A stretch of DNA of 64,000 bases, taken from contig CM056744.1 of assembly GCA_029851415.1 (NCBI GenBank), positions 57,437,797 through 57,501,796 on the forward strand. Reading direction: 5' to 3'. Below, piece after piece: positions 37,231 through 47,717 of this stretch. The position numbers and the translations under genes were made by a program. Each line of letters opens with the position of its first letter. Position 1 is the first letter of the stretch. The DNA comes from Eretmocerus hayati (Eukaryota; Arthropoda; Insecta; Hymenoptera; Aphelinidae). Under the pieces are notes generated by a model that was not told the DNA's origin, ran no database searches, and saw only the letters and a list, made by a program, of their open reading frames with translations.

Positions 37231-37693
37231 GTGAGCTGTGATGGTGAATTTCTAGTAGTTGTTTGAGCAATCTGGGATTTTTGTCATCTCTAGAGTTTGT
37301 GAAAATTCTTTCTTGAAATTTTGAGGAAATATACTATTTCATCAATTTCATTTGAAACATCATGAAATACTTTTGAGACTGCAGATATGAAGGAGAACTC
37401 CAGATTCAACTCTTGCTCATCACTCTGGTTCTCAGACATACATCATTTCACACTTGAATACTTCTCGCTTAATTTTCTCATGCCATCTAGTGAATTTTGA
37501 AAGCTCTAGCTGACTGAAACTCCATATTGGAATACATTCAGGTTCGATTGAGAGTTCAAAGAATACTCATTGATGTGCTGTTCCAGGAGAATATCTTGGT
37601 CTCAGTATTGATGTCAATTATAGTTTGACACTTGAATACTTTTTGCTCGAATTTTTCATATCAATAGGTGAACCATTGCAAGTTGAGGCTGAC

Positions 37694-38686
37694 TTATCTT
37701 AATACATTGGAGCTTGAGGTTATTGTTTTACCTACTTTCTTGAGCAACAAAATATTGACAGATACTGTATTTCGTTTCTCGAACTTTTTGACTTGTTTTC
37801 GTGAAACTGGGAAACTCATGTCAGTAAAATCGAGTTCATCTGCATGAAGTGAATACCAGCCAATGCGATCGACATTATTGGGTGCTGGATGTAGAGCAGA
37901 CAATACCGCCCATTTGAAGCATTGATCGTCTCGATTCTTCACGTTCACACATGCCTTCTTCTTCTGAATTGAAACTGGGAGAGGGATGTACGAGCTACCT
38001 TGCATCGGCTGATATTGTTTCATATTAATAATCATACTGAGGATCTGCTTCAGAGTGAAGCCCGAACCTTTGCCTTCAAATTCTTCGATCTGATATAATA
38101 CGGTCTCGATGACATATTCATCATACCACTCTTTCAAATTTGTAGTACTAAAAATAGGCTGATTTGCAGTGTTAAAGTATTTAACATCCACAGTCTCCAC
38201 ATCATTCTTCAGAACAACATATTCAGCAGATAGTTCCACATTAACTTTGAGAGCAGTGAACGTTTCCAGAGCAGTAGAAATTTTCGCCTCGAACAAGTGT
38301 CTAGCATCCCCTAGGAATGAGCTGACTTCTTTGTGTGACAGATTCGTTATTAAACCTGAACTGATTCTGCGTTCAAAGATTGACGGTAGACCATCCCAAC
38401 GAAGTGATTCTTGAGAGTTACAGTGTGAAGATGAATCAAGGTTACCACCAACTCTATGTAGAAGATTTTCGAGTCGATTTTTAATATTGATCAGCTTTGA
38501 TGAATAGGTTTGACATTTTTGCTTCTGATATCTACTCAATTCTGGCGAAGTCACGAATGTTTCAACACTTGCGATCAACTCTACAGATTTGTCTAGACAC
38601 TATTGGAGATCAATGTCCGATTCAATTTCTTCTGAAGCCTATGTCAGCAACTTGAAATTCGATTCGATGTCCGCAAGAGAAGCCAT
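37694..38686 (-). pseudogene. N-terminal part of a Polinton-type polymerase protein (truncated)
   Basis: The frame starts at ATG 38686 and runs 330 codons on the minus strand, interrupted by two in-frame TAG codons at 38641-38639 and 38602-38600; from 38,600 on it is open to 37694. The stretch YIPLPVSIQKKKACVNVKN, then DDQCFKWAVLSALHP, and FPVSRKQVKKFEKRN strongly resembles, from memory, the region preceding the family-B polymerase in many arthropod Polinton-like proteins. The N-terminal ~170 residues look helical and are not recognised. The polymerase core is missing: coding similarity stops at ~37,724, exactly where the left TIR begins, and the last ~10 residues are TIR-encoded. An internal deletion joining this gene to the TIR explains both the truncation and the missing genes. 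Confidence 0.6.
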
Positions 38687-39258
38687 CTTTGGAATTATGA
38701 AGAATAAAATTACTCAGATTCATTCACGCGGGGAAGTAAGCTAGAAAAAATCCCAAAAATTTACCTCGAAATAATCTGTCAAGTAAAGAAACACCTGGGG
38801 CACCTTCCTCAGACCTGTTACGTCACTTGCTGAGCCTTAACTCCCAAAGGAAGATTTTCACTCCTCCAAAGCACTACAGTTCAACTCGTGAGATCATTCC
38901 TCAGTCGTTCAGGATATTTTCAGAGATGACCTGGGGCAGCTCCGTCTAGAGCAACTTCTACCAGTCGACTGTCGCACTCAACCGCTCGTCCTCTATTCAT
39001 ACATACTCTTCGAAACTAGACTTCCCATCTCGAAGTGTCCAAAATTTTCAAAAAATACTCAATGAAAATCTCGCCGAGTCGAATTATTTCCTTTTTCTTG
39101 AAGGAATTGCTCAAAGATATATCGAGTCGGACAGCAATCACAAGACCAAGTCTGGGAAATGTTATTATTAGAGCTTCAGCGGAGCAGGACGATCAATCTA
39201 GTTTCACTCACCCAACCAGACGGAGCTCCACCAGGTTCGGACTGATATCCGAGACTCA
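38687..39258. other. Divergent intergenic region between polymerase fragment and gene C
   Basis: No gene is recognised. A 93-codon frame at 39035-39316 overlaps the start of gene C in another frame and is probably a shadow. A possible acceptor (cctttttcttgaag) lies near 39,105. Confidence 0.4.
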
Positions 39259-39923
39259 ATGGAGTACGTCGTCGATATTCAAGGATTCAGACGATCGTCG
39301 AATTTATTCCAGTTGAAGGAATTGGCGATCATACCTCTTAAAAAAGAGCGATTGCCAACGATCTGTCTTTTCAAAGAGCCATGCAAGTGGTCTAAACTCT
39401 TACCCGAAGAAAAGGAAACGAATCGTTGGCTAGAACAGAATTTCCATGAAATTCCATGGAATTCTGGATCAGTTCCTTTAGATTGTCATGTACAAGTATT
39501 GCAAACTTCTTTAGACAACGCTAGTCGAATTCATGTGAAGGGATTGGAGAAGAAACGGTGGCTCGAGCAACTTCTACCCGGGAAGTAAGTATTTCAACCG
39601 ATTCAATTGACATGATGAATGCTCATTGAGATAAAATTTACAGATTTGTCATTGATATGGATGATTTGCGTTGTTCAGCCTTGGAAAGATTGGAGAAAAA
39701 TAAACGGCTGTACTGCGGTCATCATCCTCTTCGACGACACGGAATGTGTGCAGTAAAAAATGCTCAATCCCTTTAAAACTGGCTGTGTAAACGCATACAA
39801 GAAGAGCAAACTTTCGAGGGGGAAGATCAAGTTGATCTTGCCGCTGGAGTCGGCCGAGGCCGCTCTACCATCACGCAGCAACCCGCTTCAGTGGACTATG
39901 CTTTACTACCAATGTATAATTAA
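39259..39923 (+). pseudogene. Gene C, conserved element-associated protein of unknown function, one stop
   Basis: Two exons: 39259-39584 starting MEYVVDIQGFRRSSNLFQLK, and 39644-39923, joined across a 59-bp GT...AG intron (AA|GTAAGT ... tttacag). The phases fit (2 then completed by A), giving ~201 codons. Features include a leading segment with KELAIIPLKK, a tryptophan-rich middle (CKWSKLLP, NRWLEQNFHEIPWNS), IHVKGLEKKRWLEQLLP, and in exon 2 a Cys/His-containing segment RCSALERLEKN...YCGHHPLRRHGMCAVKNA. I recall close relatives recurring in insect genomes near Polinton-like elements, all uncharacterised. A single TAA (39774-39776) replaces what is probably a Lys codon in the 'AQSL-NWL' segment; otherwise the frame is intact, suggesting recent inactivation. 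A nucleic-acid or replication role would be a guess. Confidence 0.6.
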
Positions 39924-40804
39924 TCTGGAATTCAGATAAAAGATTCAAGTGATATTATCCAGAAGAGAGTCATGGGGGAGATTCAATGAAATTTAAATCA
40001 CTTGTGGTTGATCTCCACTGGCGAAGGCGATGGACTGTGGAGCCTCGCTCTCTCTTCTGAATAATCGAATTTGAATCAGTAACACTTGAACCAACTTTGA
40101 ATTGAGCTTCATGAAGAAAAAATCATCATTTGGTAACTCTTTTCAGCTCTGCCAATTGAAAGTCCCAGTATATTATCAATTGCAGTCAATTTACTCTTGA
40201 TACTGATATAAAGCAAGAGAGGAAAGTTGGAAGATCGTGAACAGATCCGTTCTCACTCTTTCATGAACCATTTTTCCTTCTTCTGATTCAGGATTCCAGA
40301 CAAAAATTCATAACTTGGAAGGCACTATCGTTCTGCTGAAATTGATGTTTCAAATTATGGAATTCAGAACCACTGTAGAATGAATAAATGTGACTGAATC
40401 CAAAATTTTGATCGAATAAGATTGGAAGGAAGGATAGTCGAATAATAGTATGATAAATTAAGTTATCCACAATTTATTCGTGTGAATGGATTGGTAATCG
40501 CAATATACAGGTGAAAAGGCACTCACTTACTAAAGAGAGACGGAATACATAAAAACGTGTATAAAAACTAGGGCGTTATCTGTAAAGAGCGATACTTATT
40601 ATGCTCTAGATAATCGACGTAAGTACATTAGTAAATCCGAATACAAATTGTAAAACAAGTCAAAAAGTAAAGGTATCATTCAAAATCTATGTTTAAAACA
40701 CACAAAGTAAAACACAAAATCTCATAAAAAAGATTCCTCGTATCGCAAGAATATATACATGTAGACTGCTATTCATGCACGATATGTGTGTGTATGTATG
40801 TATG

Positions 40805-40857
<53 letters not shown>

Positions 40858-40930
40858 AACATAACAAGATGAGAAGAAAACTGAATTAGCGATCGAGCAC
40901 ATAGTTGTCTCATGATCTACTGTCTCTATT
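39924..40930. other. Gap between genes C and B
   Basis: AT-rich sequence with no gene recognised. It contains a (TG)n microsatellite at about 40,785-40,855. Confidence 0.6.
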
Positions 40931-43900
40931 CTAGATATTTTTAAAAAGACCATCGAAATTATTTTGAGGTGGATAGCGTATACTATCATTAGAAACTGAA
41001 TTCGATCCTAAGGTTTCTCGTATGAACCTGTCAAGAGCGGCTTGAGCTTCCTCCTGCGGATCAGGGAAATTCGCATTGGAATCATAATTGATGAATTCCA
41101 CGCCAAAGCGACCTACAAAAAAGGGGCATCTCTCAGATTCTTTTTCAACCTTTTCCATTCGATTCTATGGCTCGAAATAGGAACTTCGGACCACCTATGG
41201 GGCCCAAAGAAAATTTCTCCTCTCCATTGCGCACACATCCGTCAACAGACCGAAAATTTATCGTGTGAAAATCGATGCTCTTTTATTCACGAAAATGGAA
41301 ATATCTCGAGTTTTTGAATAGCTGTCGATTTGCGGGTTGCGGCATCTGGAAGGGCATCAAAAAACCTATCGAAAACGTTGTCGGAAATTTCTTCTCTGTG
41401 ATTTGGGGGCCTCCTGGAGGCAAAAGAGTGTTTTTCACCAAAATGTTGATTTCTCTAAAAAAGCCATTTTCTTTATTCCTTTAAAATCATATATTTGACG
41501 TGAAATTTTGCGTTCTTTCGGAAAAAATGGGTTTCAGAGGAGTTTGGAATGATCCAAGTGACTTATGAGCCATTTTTTGAGAATTCGATCTTTTTGGTTT
41601 CAGAAAAAGGCGATTTTCTGCGCATGCGCACAAACGTAGACTTTCGAGACCACTTTCAATGGAAAGCTGACAGAATTTCTTATGAAATGACTACCCGCAA
41701 AGTTGAAATTCATGCACTGAAACGCGATCTGCAAGGATTAATCATGTCAAATCAAAATCACATGAAAATTTAGCCCATTAACGCCTTCGTGGCGCCTGCT
41801 GAGATGACACATTCACGAGATCTCCTCGGGACTAAATTTTGAATACGAAATTGACCTGAAAAAAATTCGGACCACATGGTTTCAACGTAAAATTGTATGA
41901 ACTTTCAATATAGGCGATGAAAACCCCCGTTTGAGGCGGACCCGAGGTGCTACATTCAATTTTTTCAGAAAATACTATATTCCACATTCAAAATTGCGAG
42001 AAATTGAATGTATCACCTCGGGTTCGCCTCAAACGGGGTTTTTCATCGCATATTTTGAAAGTTCATTCAATTTTACGTTGAAACCATGTGGTCCGAATTT
42101 TTTTCAGGTCAATTTCGTACTCAAAACTGAGTCCCGAGAAGATCTCGTGAATGTGTCATCTCAGCAGGCGCCACGAAGGCGTTGATGGGCTGTATTCTCA
42201 TGTGATTTCGATTCGACATGATTAATCCTTGCGGGTCGCGTTTCAGTGCATGAATTTCAACTTTGCGGGTAGTCATTTTATAGGGAATTTTGTCAGCTTT
42301 CCATTGAAAGTGGTCCCGGAAGTCTACGTTTGTGCACATGCGCAGAAAATCGCCTTTTTCTGAAACCAAAAAAATCGAATTTTCAAAAAATGGCTCATGA
42401 GTCACTTGGATCATCCCAAACTCCTCTGAAACCCATTTTTCTCGAGAGAACGCAGAATTTTACGTCAAATATATGATTTTAAAGAAATAAAAGAAATGGC
42501 TTTTTGAGAAATCAACATTTTAGTGAAAAACACTCTTTTGCCTCCAGGAGGCCCCCAAATCACAGAGAAGGAATTCCTGACAACGTTTTCGATAGGTTTT
42601 TTGATGCCCTTTCAGATGCCGCAACCCGCAAATCGACAGCTATTCAAAAACTCGAAATATTCTCATTTTTGTGAATAAAAGAGCATCGATTTTTACACGA
42701 TAAATTTTCGGTCTGTTGACGGATGTGCGTGCAATGGAGAGGAGAAATTTTTTTTGGGCCCCATAGGTGGTCCGAAGTTCCTATTTTGAGCCATAGAATC
42801 GAATGAAGAAGGTTAAAAAAGAATCTGAGAGATGACCCCTTTCCGTAGGTCGCTTTGGCATGGGATTCATCAATTATCAGTCATGCGTTGATTCAAAGAG
42901 CCGTTACATGAAAATCGAGAATGATTCTCGAGACATGAGTTAGCATCATCCACTATGAACTGTAACTAAGCTTGTGAATTTTCAAACTCACCATGGCTTG
43001 AATTCAAAGAAATTCCAGAATCCTCTCCGATACTACAATCCATAGTAGGTGATGAATAACTACCCATATTAGCTACTTTTCGAAATTTCGGAATCTTCAA
43101 ACTAAAAATATTTCTACGAGGCTGCTGTTGCTGAGGTAGCAGAGGGAGTTGCTACACTTGTAGTGGTGGTTGTTGCAGTGGGAGAATCGGCTGCTGCTGC
43201 TACAGTGGCTCTGATGTCTGCTGATGATTTTCGTTCCCCACCGTCTCATTTTTCTCCATAGGTGCCGTATCAACCAACTCTTCATCCTTTTTGGCCTGTC
43301 CTCTCTTCTCATTGGTACTTTTCCGCGGCTTCACGTCTTTCTGCGATTCTACTACCCTCTTCCTCTTCTGTTCTCCTCTTCCTTGTATTCCAATTTTCTG
43401 TTTCTTCTCGTTTTGACTTTCTTCCTGACCCTTCAGCTCCTTTCCTAATCGTTTCTTCTCTTGTTCTACGAGTTTTTGTAGTTGTTTTTCCTTTCATTTT
43501 TTATTATCCTCTCTTCTGAGCTGAGCCTCGTGTTTTCTTTTCAATTTGAGTCTTTCTTCCTCTTCTTGTCTTCCCTTCTCTCTTCGCTCTTCCTCCTCCT
43601 TATCTTGCAGCATCTTTTGCCATGGCTTGACAGAATTTCCCGAGTCGGAGCAGCAGGAAAGATCGATGCTAATGATGACGGATCCATAGAGTTCTGATCC
43701 AAAGATGGCATGTCTTTTCCTCCCAAAGATGGCAGAGCGTTGGAGAGAATCGGCTGTGACGGCAAAGTCGGAGCAGCAGGAAAGATCGATGCTAATGATG
43801 ACGGATCCATAGAGTTCTTATCCAAAGATGGTATGTCTTTTTCACCCAAAGATGGGATGGCGTTGGATAAAGTAGGCTGTGACTGAAAAGTCGGAACAGC

Positions 43901-44154
43901 AGGAAAGATTGACGCTAATGATGACGGATCTATGATAGCAATCACGTTCCCAACAGTGAGCTCCGTTAAACTTCCTTGCGACGATTCCTGGAAGAGATAT
44001 GTGATATTGTAAAATTCTATGATTCAGAAATATCAAATTTTAAGACTAGAGTTTACCTGAGCTGAGAGTTCAACAATCCCAATTAACTTTTTATAACCAG
44101 AAGTATCTGAGCTTGAATTGGTACAGCTATTTACAGTTGGATTATCCATTTTCT
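40931..44154 (-). pseudogene. Gene B, spliced repeat-rich charged protein, decayed
   Basis: Minus strand. Exon 1 44154-44057 (ATG 44149) and exon 2 from 43987 join in phase 0. Exon 2 encodes a 41-residue repeat (DPSSLASIFPAAPT...LPSLGGKD) present twice plus a partial third copy. A one-base frameshift near 43,640 leads to a long Glu/Lys/Arg-rich, probably coiled-coil region (QDKEEEERREKGRQEEEER, then KRLGKELKGQEES) and a Gln/Pro-rich tail. Three in-frame stops interrupt it (43496-43494 TGA, 43202-43200 TAG, 43154-43152 TAG). Exon 2 ends at a consensus donor (CATG|GTGAGT, 42992). The last exon 41112-40931 begins after 'ttttttgtag' and is in exactly matching phase, ending FDGLFKNI and a stop. 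The intron between them contains a 1.8-kb inverted repeat. No family is recognised. The lower-coordinate frame could also end independently at 43541. Confidence 0.5.
41073..42890. repeat. Intronic inverted repeat, ~0.9-kb arms
   Basis: Arms of about 41,073-41,966 and 41,999-42,890 are near mirror images around ~41,985 (for example 'cacctcgggt' against 'acccgaggtg'). Similar 75-95-codon frames appear in both arms by symmetry and are probably not genes. The outer ends include the splice acceptor and first ~35 bases of gene B's last exon (left) and an inverted copy of them (right). Confidence 0.8.
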
Positions 44155-44240
44155 GTAATGAGATGAATAAGTATTACTCGGGAGTACTGAAAATTATGGA
44201 AAAAAATATACATCAAGTATACTCACTATATTCGTTTTGC

Positions 44241-44909
44241 TCAGAATAACCGTCGCGCAACGCCCCCGTAATGCGGAGAGCACTGATTGCAGTTGCAGCG
44301 AACTGGCGTGATGCTTCTCCTCGCTGGTGAAAGATCGATACTACAATCTGTAAAAAAAATCGAAAGTTCTTATTAAGTTGTGATTAATTAACTGAGGAAC
44401 AAGAAAGAGAGAGAAAAAAAGTAGAAAATATATTCATTCTAGACAAGATTGTATGAAAGTACTTCTAAACTGAGATCTAATGAAAATTGACAACTCACGA
44501 AATTGCATTACAAACAGAATATTTCATTGAAATTGATTTCAAACTCACCAGACAATGGAGTGAATTGTGAACTAGATGCTGGACTTCTTCGTGGTGATGA
44601 TGGGCTCACAGCTACGAGTGATGACGATGTCGGAGACGTGAGGTCAATGATCTCTGGTACCGACTGTTGCGCAGGTGGCGGAGTTTGTTGCCTAGGCGGT
44701 GGTGACTGTTGCCTAGGTGGTGGTGATGGTCCGCGGTGACTGTCAGTGGGGGATTCTGGTGACTCTTGCTGAGCCTCTATCTCTTCTCCTTCAAAACTCC
44801 GTTCAAGGATTAAAAGAAATGCGTCAATATTCGTTGGCCTGCTTATCCTTCTCAGTTCCTCACGATTTAATCTTGTCATGCTTGCGTAGACTGGTCTGGG
44901 CATGTCAAC
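44241..44909 (-). CDS. Gene A, intact spliced disordered protein with SUMO-interaction-like motifs
   Basis: Minus strand. The coding exon begins after acceptor 'ctctctccag' (44909, ATG 44903) and ends at donor TCTG|GTGAGT (44549). Exon 2 starts after 'tttttacag' at 44347 and reaches TGA at 44243-44241. Phase 1 to phase 1 gives 153 residues with no disruption. The N-terminal ~35 residues (SMTRLNREELRRISRP) are basic and resemble gene A'. Residues ~45-80 are Ser/Pro/Gln-rich with repeated PPPRQQ. EIIDLT at ~84-89 and SIDLSP near residue 120 fit the hydrophobic-acidic SUMO-interaction pattern. A short Cys segment (RCNCNQCSPH) and RRLF close the protein. The best-supported promoter is in the right TIR, via the leader exon at 46441-46359 and a ~1.45-kb intron. 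No known family; it may be a host-interaction or regulatory protein, but that is inference. Confidence 0.6.
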
Positions 44910-45169
44910 CTGGAGAGAGCGAGAAAATGAATCAAAATGAAATGGATTTGTAATCTCAAGTAGAAAATCGTGTCAAAAAGAATTTAAAAATTTGCAAAGA
45001 GTTTTCAAATTTACTTGAAATAAAAAAAATTGACATGGTATTCATAAAATTACAAAGCTGCAGTGGATGAGACTAAAACAAAACGAAAAAAAAAACCAGA
45101 GACAATCACTCCAATTCGCCATCAATTATTCAGTTGAATAAAGAGTAGTCATCTGAGGGAGAATTGACA
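44910..45169. other. Intron sequence upstream of gene A
   Basis: AT-rich sequence with no gene seen. It lies inside the proposed intron between the right-TIR leader exon and the gene A coding exon. Confidence 0.4.
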
Positions 45170-46130
45170 AACATTTTAGGTATTCATCACCTCAAGCTTG
45201 GAAATGTTCAGAATATGAGGTTTCAAATCAGTATCAGCTCTCAAATTCACCTGATGAGATGAGAAATTGAGGCGATAGGTATGAATGGTATGGAGAAATG
45301 CATCCAGAGGGCTGAGATTAAATAGCGAGAACTCTAATCTAAGCCAGTGTACCAATATTGAGACCTAAATATTGATCTGAGACAGCTTATCAATAAGTAT
45401 TCTCTAATCTCGAGCTCAGATATATACATATATGAAGTTCAAGTTAGCTAAAACTTTCAAAATTCAATCAATTACATGAGAGATGGAGATGATAATTGTT
45501 CAAGAGTGAAAAGATATATTTAGAGGGCTAAAACCAATTGGCGAGAACTGTTATTGAAGCCAGTATCCCAATACTGAGATCCAAGTACGCAACTGAGACA
45601 CCTTATCAACAAGTATTCTTTAATCTCAAGCTCAAATATATTCACATATGAAGTTCATGTCAGCTGAAGCTTTCAAAATTCCCTTAATTATATGAGAGAT
45701 GGAGGCGATAGATATTCAAGAGTAAGAAGTTACATTTAGAAGGCTATAACCAAACATCGAGAACTGTCACTGGAACCAGTATACCAATACTGAGATGTCA
45801 TTTTCTATTTGGGACAGTTTTTAACAAGTTTCCTTCATTCTATAACCTCAAGCTCAAATGTATTGAGATGAGTCAGCTTCAACTTTCAATGGTTCACCTA
45901 TTGATATGAAGAATTAAAGCAAAAAGTATTCAAGTGTCAAACTATAATTGACATCAATACTGAGACCAAGATATTCTTCTGGAACAGCACATCAATGAGT
46001 ATTCTTTGAACTCTCAATCAAACCTGAATGTATTCCAATATGGAATTTCAGTCAGCTAGAGCTTCCAAAATTCACTAGATGGCATGAGAAAATTAAGCGA
46101 GAAGTGTTCAAGTGTGAAATGATGTATGTC
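45170..46130. repeat. Degenerate ~160-225-bp tandem units at the inner end of the right TIR
   Basis: The phrase 'atcaa.aagtattct...tctcaagctca' recurs near 45,385, 45,603, 45,825 and 45,988. The outer two units are also in the left TIR (37,400-37,720), but those at 45,170-45,840 have no left counterpart. This implies that the left TIR lost its inner ~0.67 kb in the same deletion that truncated the polymerase gene. Confidence 0.65.
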
Positions 46131-46358
46131 TGAGAACCAGAGTGATAAGCAAGAGTTGAATCTGGAGTTCTCCTTCATATCTGCAGTCTAATTCATGATG
46201 CAGTCTAATTCATAAAGAGTAATTCATGATGTTCCAAATGAAATTGATGAAATTGTATATTTCCTCAAAATTTCGAGAAAGAACTCTCACAAACTCTAGA
46301 GATGACAAAAATCCCAAATTGCTCAAACAACTACTAGAAATTCACCATCACAGCTCAC

Positions 46359-46441
46359 CTCTAATGAAGGAGTCGTCGTGCACCTTCACCAAGGGAGTGA
46401 GCACCTAGGGGCATGGGCTATCCAAAAGCAAGATGGTGACT
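46359..46441 (-). other. Putative 83-nt leader exon with 17-codon uORF (right TIR)
   Basis: It mirrors the left leader: predicted start A at 46441, donor TAGAG|GTGAGC after 46359, and uORF ATG 46414 to TAG 46363-46361. In this orientation it leads into gene A, whose first coding exon begins at an acceptor at 44909. Confidence 0.55.
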
Positions 46442-46475
46442 GACGATCCTCTGCAAGCAACGAGGTCCTTTTATA
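46439..46475 (-). promoter_or_regulatory. Inward-facing core promoter in the right TIR (gene A)
   Basis: On the minus strand TATAAA (46475-46470) lies 34 bp before the A of TCAGT (46441). It matches the left TIR promoter. Confidence 0.6.
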
Positions 46476-46654
46476 ATTGAACTGCGTAGATGATGAAGCC
46501 TGTCGCGGAGCTCGATTAGGAATGATTGCCCTTTGCTACAGACGATAGCCTTTCATAACCTCACAGTAGACACCTGTACTGACTAGAACCTTCACCGTCT
46601 TCCAAGATCTATCAACTGCTCACACCAAGAACAATCTTCGCTACTTGAAGCAGC

Positions 46655-46776
46655 TTCGAGAACGTTCGCGACGACGACGATTCAGTAATAACAGCGCTAA
46701 AATTCTATTCGCGAACGTTCGGCAACGACGGAAAAGCAGTATTCACAGTGCGTGAAGATTCTCTTCCAGAACGTTC
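46655..46776 (-). promoter_or_regulatory. Heat-shock-element-like sites in the right TIR
   Basis: Perfect three-box sites at 46655-46667 (TTCGAGAACGTTC), 46708-46720 (TTCGCGAACGTTC) and 46764-46776 (TTCCAGAACGTTC). Two further positions homologous to left-TIR sites (near 46,820 and 46,960) have one box mutated. Confidence 0.6.
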
Positions 46777-47711
46777 GACAACGACGGCGACGATCAAGCA
46801 CTCAATATCCACCTCGCGGACATTCTTGAACGGCAAAAGCGGGTTCATTGACCTTCAAAAACTGCGATTGGTATCCAAAAAACGGCGAGTCGCGTTCCTG
46901 CGGCAAATCAAACTGCGACGAGTTAAAAGTACGAATTCACTGTGCCGTCGCTTTGGAAACGTTCGTGCGGAATGGTGGCGACTTATCGTCAACGTTACGT
47001 CGCTTGACAGATCGCGCAACTCTCTACACTGAAAGAAATTGACTGCTGCACCATTCAACACTGGAAAATTTACTACTCCTGCACAAAACTTGACTCAAAC
47101 GTCTATTCAAGCCACTTGCGATGCACATCTTCCTCGAAGGCTCTTGCACACCGATACGGATCTTTCTCGCAGATTTTTTAATACTACAGCATACGGCAGC
47201 GAAAGCATCGTCCTCGAGTGCTTCCTCGAGGACAAGCTAACCTCCTCGGAGACGCTTTCGAGGAGAGCTCCACGCATGTAAAGCTTTGTCAATCCGTCTG
47301 CTGCTGTATAGCGACTGTGCAGCTGTTCGCAACTCTCGCTCTCCCCTGCTTCGCTTCCCTCTCTCCGAGCAGCGATCGACGACGAGGGGGATTGCCGGAT
47401 TTTCCACTACAATTCGAATCTCTCACACGGCTTCATGAAACTTTGAATAGCACAAAACTATTTGAAGTCTGTTACATTGAAACTGTTTACTCACCAGAAT
47501 AAGATTTCTTTGAGACTTGAAATGCAACAAAGGCTATGATGAGAGTTCCGATGCATTGATACTCTTCGAGCGTTCTGATGCAATTTGTATCAGGAAGTAT
47601 ATGTGCGTTTTATCTCACGTGGGTTAGAACTCTCTGAGCGTTTTAGCTCCCTTTCAGAACTCTCAGAGAGTCCTGGATCAGGTGAGCTAGAACGCTCATG
47701 GAATACCTACT

Positions 47712-47717
47712 CATATC
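47712..47717. other. Right 6-bp target-site duplication CATATC
   Basis: It repeats 35787-35792. The gypsy/flank sequence continues directly after it (agacttatgtttt), matching the uninterrupted left arm. Confidence 0.85.

Larger units (their letters stand above)
35793..37723. repeat. Left terminal inverted repeat (~1.93 kb)
   Basis: It pairs with 45841-47711. The outer ~150 bp contains repeated 'gagagttctaactcacctga'-type units (more on the left than on the right). The middle carries the GAAnnTTCnnGAA array, promoter and leader exon. The inner part carries ~200-bp degenerate tandem units. Similarity to the right TIR ends at 'gcttgaggttat' (37,723). Confidence 0.85.
35793..47711. mobile_element. 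Polinton/Maverick-like element, 11.9 kb, decayed
   Basis: Long inverted terminal repeats (~1.9 kb each) begin AGTAGGTATTC and end GAATACCTACT, with the 6-bp duplication CATATC on each side. AG...CT ends, very long TIRs and 6-bp duplications are the known hallmarks of Polintons (Mavericks). Inside, from left: an N-terminal polymerase-like fragment (minus), gene C (plus), gene B (minus) and gene A (minus). I find no protein-primed polymerase core, retroviral-type integrase, packaging ATPase, protease or capsid frames. It is also shorter than the usual 15-20 kb. It is therefore an internally deleted, mostly pseudogenised copy. It sits in the right arm of the inverted duplication, between the RNase H and integrase parts of a gypsy fragment, and the left arm preserves the empty site. 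Confidence 0.8.
45841..47711. repeat. Right terminal inverted repeat (~1.87 kb)
   Basis: Mirror of 35793-37723. It is about 60 bp shorter, mainly because the outer 'gagagttctaa' units are fewer. The terminal bases are GAATACCTACT, followed by CATATC. Confidence 0.85.

Noticed and set aside
41549..42414. Similar 75- and 98-codon frames on opposite strands
   Set aside because: They are mirror images produced by the intronic inverted repeat. No known domain and no start context is present.
43224..43697. Hydrophobic plus-strand frames (Phe/Leu/Ser-rich)
   Set aside because: They are the complement of the Glu/Lys-rich coding region of gene B on the minus strand.
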